A stretch of 64,000 nt of DNA, taken from positions 248,001-312,000 of the forward strand of contig CAVSHI010000001.1 in NCBI GenBank assembly GCA_963727845.1, given 5' to 3'. Source of the stretch: JBEKTW01 sp963727845. Lineage in GTDB: Bacteria; Bacteroidota; Ignavibacteria; UBA10030; SZUA-254. Every line of letters begins with the position of its first letter. Position 1 is the first letter of the stretch. The translations under genes and the position numbers were made by a program. This document shows, piece after piece, positions 62,155 to 64,000 of this stretch. Below the pieces are notes generated by a model that worked only from the letters and a program-made list of their open reading frames with translations, did not search any database and had not been told where the DNA came from.

Positions 62155-63075
62155 TTGGTGGACATCGAAGACCTAAAAAGGAACTATCGCGGACGAGTGT
62201 TTTTGAGCGAACCATTGGAAAAATATACCTCCTTTCGAATCGGAGGTCCGGCGGACTATTTTCTTGAGCCGCTTGACAAAAATGACCTCGGAAGTCTCCT
62301 CGCGTATTTTAAAACGCACGACGTTCCGTTTATCGTGATAGGGGCCGGGAGTAATTTTCTCGTGAGTGACCAGGGAATTCGCTGTGCCGTTGTCAATCTG
62401 GCTGGTGCACTCAACAAAATCTGGACGGAAGAGGAAATGATTGTTGCCGAAGCCGGGGTCCGGATGGCAAAGTTCGTCGATTTCTGCATCCAGCAAGGCC
62501 GGCAGGGAGTTGAAATGCTGGCCGGTATTCCGGGAACCATCGGCGGCGCCGTCGTGATGAATGCGGGCGCTTACGGCGGTGAGATTTCCGACCGCCTGAA
62601 GGAAGCGGAAGTGTACCGCGACGGGAGAATTGTGAAAGTGGAAAAAGCCGATGCCGGATTTGGATATCGGCAGTCCGGTTTCGTGAAAGATGTCGTCCTG
62701 TCTGCTTCGTTCGCTCTGCCTGTCGGTAACAAATCCGAGTTGATGAAAAAGCGGAGGGAGCTGCTCGTCAAGCGAAATCAGTCTCAACCGTTGAACCTTC
62801 CGAATTCCGGGAGTATCTTCAAGAATCCGCCCGGGTTGTTTGCCGGAAAGCTCGTCGAGGATGCCGGGCTCAAAGGGACGCGCAAAGGAAAAGCTCAAAT
62901 ATCCGATAAGCATGGAAATTTCATTGTTAATACCGGCGGTGCGACAGCAATCGATGTTCTGGATCTCATCCGCCTTGCCCGAACGACAGTGCAAAAAAAA
63001 TGTGGTGTCACACTGGAACCGGAAGTAAAATTGGTGGGTTTCCCCGAAAGTATTCGCAAGGAGTTTTATAACTGA
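62155..63075 (+). CDS. murB: UDP-N-acetylenolpyruvoylglucosamine reductase
   Basis: This FAD enzyme makes UDP-MurNAc. The 306-residue product has LEKYTSFRIGGPADYFLEPL, IGAGSNFLVSDQGIRCAVVN, VEMLAGIPGTIGGAVVMNAG and NSGSIFKNP-PG with the catalytic region LVEDAGLKGTRKGKAQISDK. The start is TTG or the GTG right after it. Confidence 0.94.
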   Translation: MVDIEDLKRNYRGRVFLSEPLEKYTSFRIGGPADYFLEPLDKNDLGSLLAYFKTHDVPFIVIGAGSNFLVSDQGIRCAVVNLAGALNKIWTEEEMIVAEAGVRMAKFVDFCIQQGRQGVEMLAGIPGTIGGAVVMNAGAYGGEISDRLKEAEVYRDGRIVKVEKADAGFGYRQSGFVKDVVLSASFALPVGNKSELMKKRRELLVKRNQSQPLNLPNSGSIFKNPPGLFAGKLVEDAGLKGTRKGKAQISDKHGNFIVNTGGATAIDVLDLIRLARTTVQKKCGVTLEPEVKLVGFPESIRKEFYN

Positions 63076-63875
63076 TGGAAGAAACCGTTACACAGGCCCG
63101 ACCACGACAGCAATCACCGCGATCCAGCGTCGGAGTGTGGCTGCTCGTCCCGCTGGTGATAGGCTTCCTGATGATTTTCATCCTATCGATGCAGTGGAAG
63201 GAAACGCTGATCGTGCAGCGGGTTGTCGTCGAAGGTGCGCGCATCATGTCCGCGAAGGAACTTGTCGCTCTGGCAAACATCCAGCCGCAGGCGCTGATGT
63301 ATCAAACCGACCTGTTCGCTGTCCGCCAGCGCCTGTATTCTCAGCCGATGATAAAATCGGCGATTGTCAGCCGGCAACTTCCAAACGCCCTGTACATCAG
63401 TATCGTCGAACGCGACCCGATTGCGGCTTTGAGCGGTAGCCAGTTGTACTGCATCGATGCGGAAGGAATGGTGCTCCCGCATCGCGTTTCGACGACGACG
63501 TTCGACCTTCCATTGGTCGACGGAGTAGCGGGCGCAGAGAGCGTCCGGGTCGGTACCGCCATGAATCAGACCGATGTATTTGAAGCGATTGACATTCTTC
63601 AGATTGCGCAGCGCACCGACCTTTATCATGCTATATCCGAAGTCAACATGAACAAGGGCGGTGAAGTGGTTCTCTACTCGACTGAAGGAGGAATCCCCAT
63701 CACGTTGGGACGGGGGGATTTCGGCAAGAAGCTTGTACTGTTTCAATCCTTCATGAATGGCTATGGGAAACCAGAAATGTTGCGACAACTCCGGGCTGTG
63801 GATTTGCGATATGATGGACAGGTTGTCGCGAAGTGGGATCGACAAAAGGAATCGTTGAAAAAGATTCCGTCGTAA
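63075..63875 (+). CDS. ftsQ: Cell division protein FtsQ
   Basis: FtsQ connects FtsL/FtsB to the divisome. The 266-residue product has one membrane helix (WLLVPLVIGFLMIFILSMQW), a POTRA domain (VVVEGARIMSAKELVALANI) and a beta domain (LPNALYISIVERDPIAALSG). The ATG overlaps the murB stop by one base. Confidence 0.9.
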   Translation: MEETVTQARPRQQSPRSSVGVWLLVPLVIGFLMIFILSMQWKETLIVQRVVVEGARIMSAKELVALANIQPQALMYQTDLFAVRQRLYSQPMIKSAIVSRQLPNALYISIVERDPIAALSGSQLYCIDAEGMVLPHRVSTTTFDLPLVDGVAGAESVRVGTAMNQTDVFEAIDILQIAQRTDLYHAISEVNMNKGGEVVLYSTEGGIPITLGRGDFGKKLVLFQSFMNGYGKPEMLRQLRAVDLRYDGQVVAKWDRQKESLKKIPS

Positions 63876-63895
63876 TATTTCAAAAAGGAAAGAGC

Positions 63896-64000
63896 ATGGA
63901 ACATAATATTGTTGTCGGGCTGGATATAGGCACGACGAAAGTCTGCGCCGTCGTCGCAGCGGTCGATGACGGCGGGCGGTTCAACGTTCTCGGGATCGGA
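63896..64000 (+). CDS. ftsA: Cell division protein FtsA, cut by the window edge
   Basis: Only 35 codons are seen: NIVVGLDIGTTKVCAVVA is the phosphate-1 loop of the actin/ASKHA fold of FtsA. The site AAAAAGGAAAGAGC precedes the ATG, 20 bases after ftsQ. ftsZ is expected next, outside the window. Confidence 0.85.
   Translation, partial: MEHNIVVGLDIGTTKVCAVVAAVDDGGRFNVLGIG

Overview
The window looks like chromosomal DNA from a Gram-negative bacterium of the Bacteroidota/FCB group, with an Ignavibacteria-like lineage as the best guess. The support is: a complete division and cell-wall (dcw) cluster with meso-DAP-type MurE, a menaquinone methyltransferase (MenG), TolC/RND efflux, a DUF5916 outer-membrane-type protein, PurS/PurQ as separate subunits, and short dispersed repeats of a kind common in such genomes. 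The phylum assignment is inference; no rRNA is present.

Layout. (1) 1-8573 is an accessory island that ends at a tyrosine integrase, beside the 3' end of tRNA-Gln(CUG). It holds a PD-(D/E)XK-like protein cut by the window edge, a frameshifted membrane-protein gene, a possible 31-residue peptide gene, and a promoter followed by about 280 nt of hairpin-rich RNA. Next come a thymidylate-kinase-like kinase, a MoaA-like radical SAM enzyme and a Gre-factor-like protein in one transcription unit, then unknown proteins, an excisionase-like protein and the integrase. (2) 9228-20541 is housekeeping: purC, psd, pssA, purS, purQ, tatA, sucD, ndk, nudL-like, a SpoU methyltransferase and a CbiM/CbiQ/CbiO-type metal transporter. 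(3) 20544-31452 has yjjX-like, tRNA-Val, tRNA-Gly, an SDR, a nitroreductase, an RND efflux operon (visibly more AT-rich than its surroundings), rlmD and menG. (4) 31569-38023 holds a DUF5916 protein, an ECF sigma/anti-sigma/TPR-HEAT operon and a TlpA-like thioredoxin. (5) 38112-42201 is a compact SOS-like cassette: a LexA/CI-type repressor, a B-family DNA polymerase with altered catalytic motifs, a small conserved protein and a RecA-like protein without a P-loop, with two matching palindromic operators. (6) 42536-46224 has an M14 peptidase, an NmrA-like protein and a phosphoesterase among dispersed repeats. (7) 46415-64000 is the dcw cluster from mraZ to the start of ftsA, with four extra small genes inserted.

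The two most interesting systems are the kinase/radical SAM/Gre module behind a structured leader RNA (2814-5234), which may make or handle a modified nucleotide that affects RNA polymerase, and the PolB/RecA-like cassette (38112-42201), which looks like a self-regulated, damage-inducible mutasome. Both functional readings are inference from domains and context.
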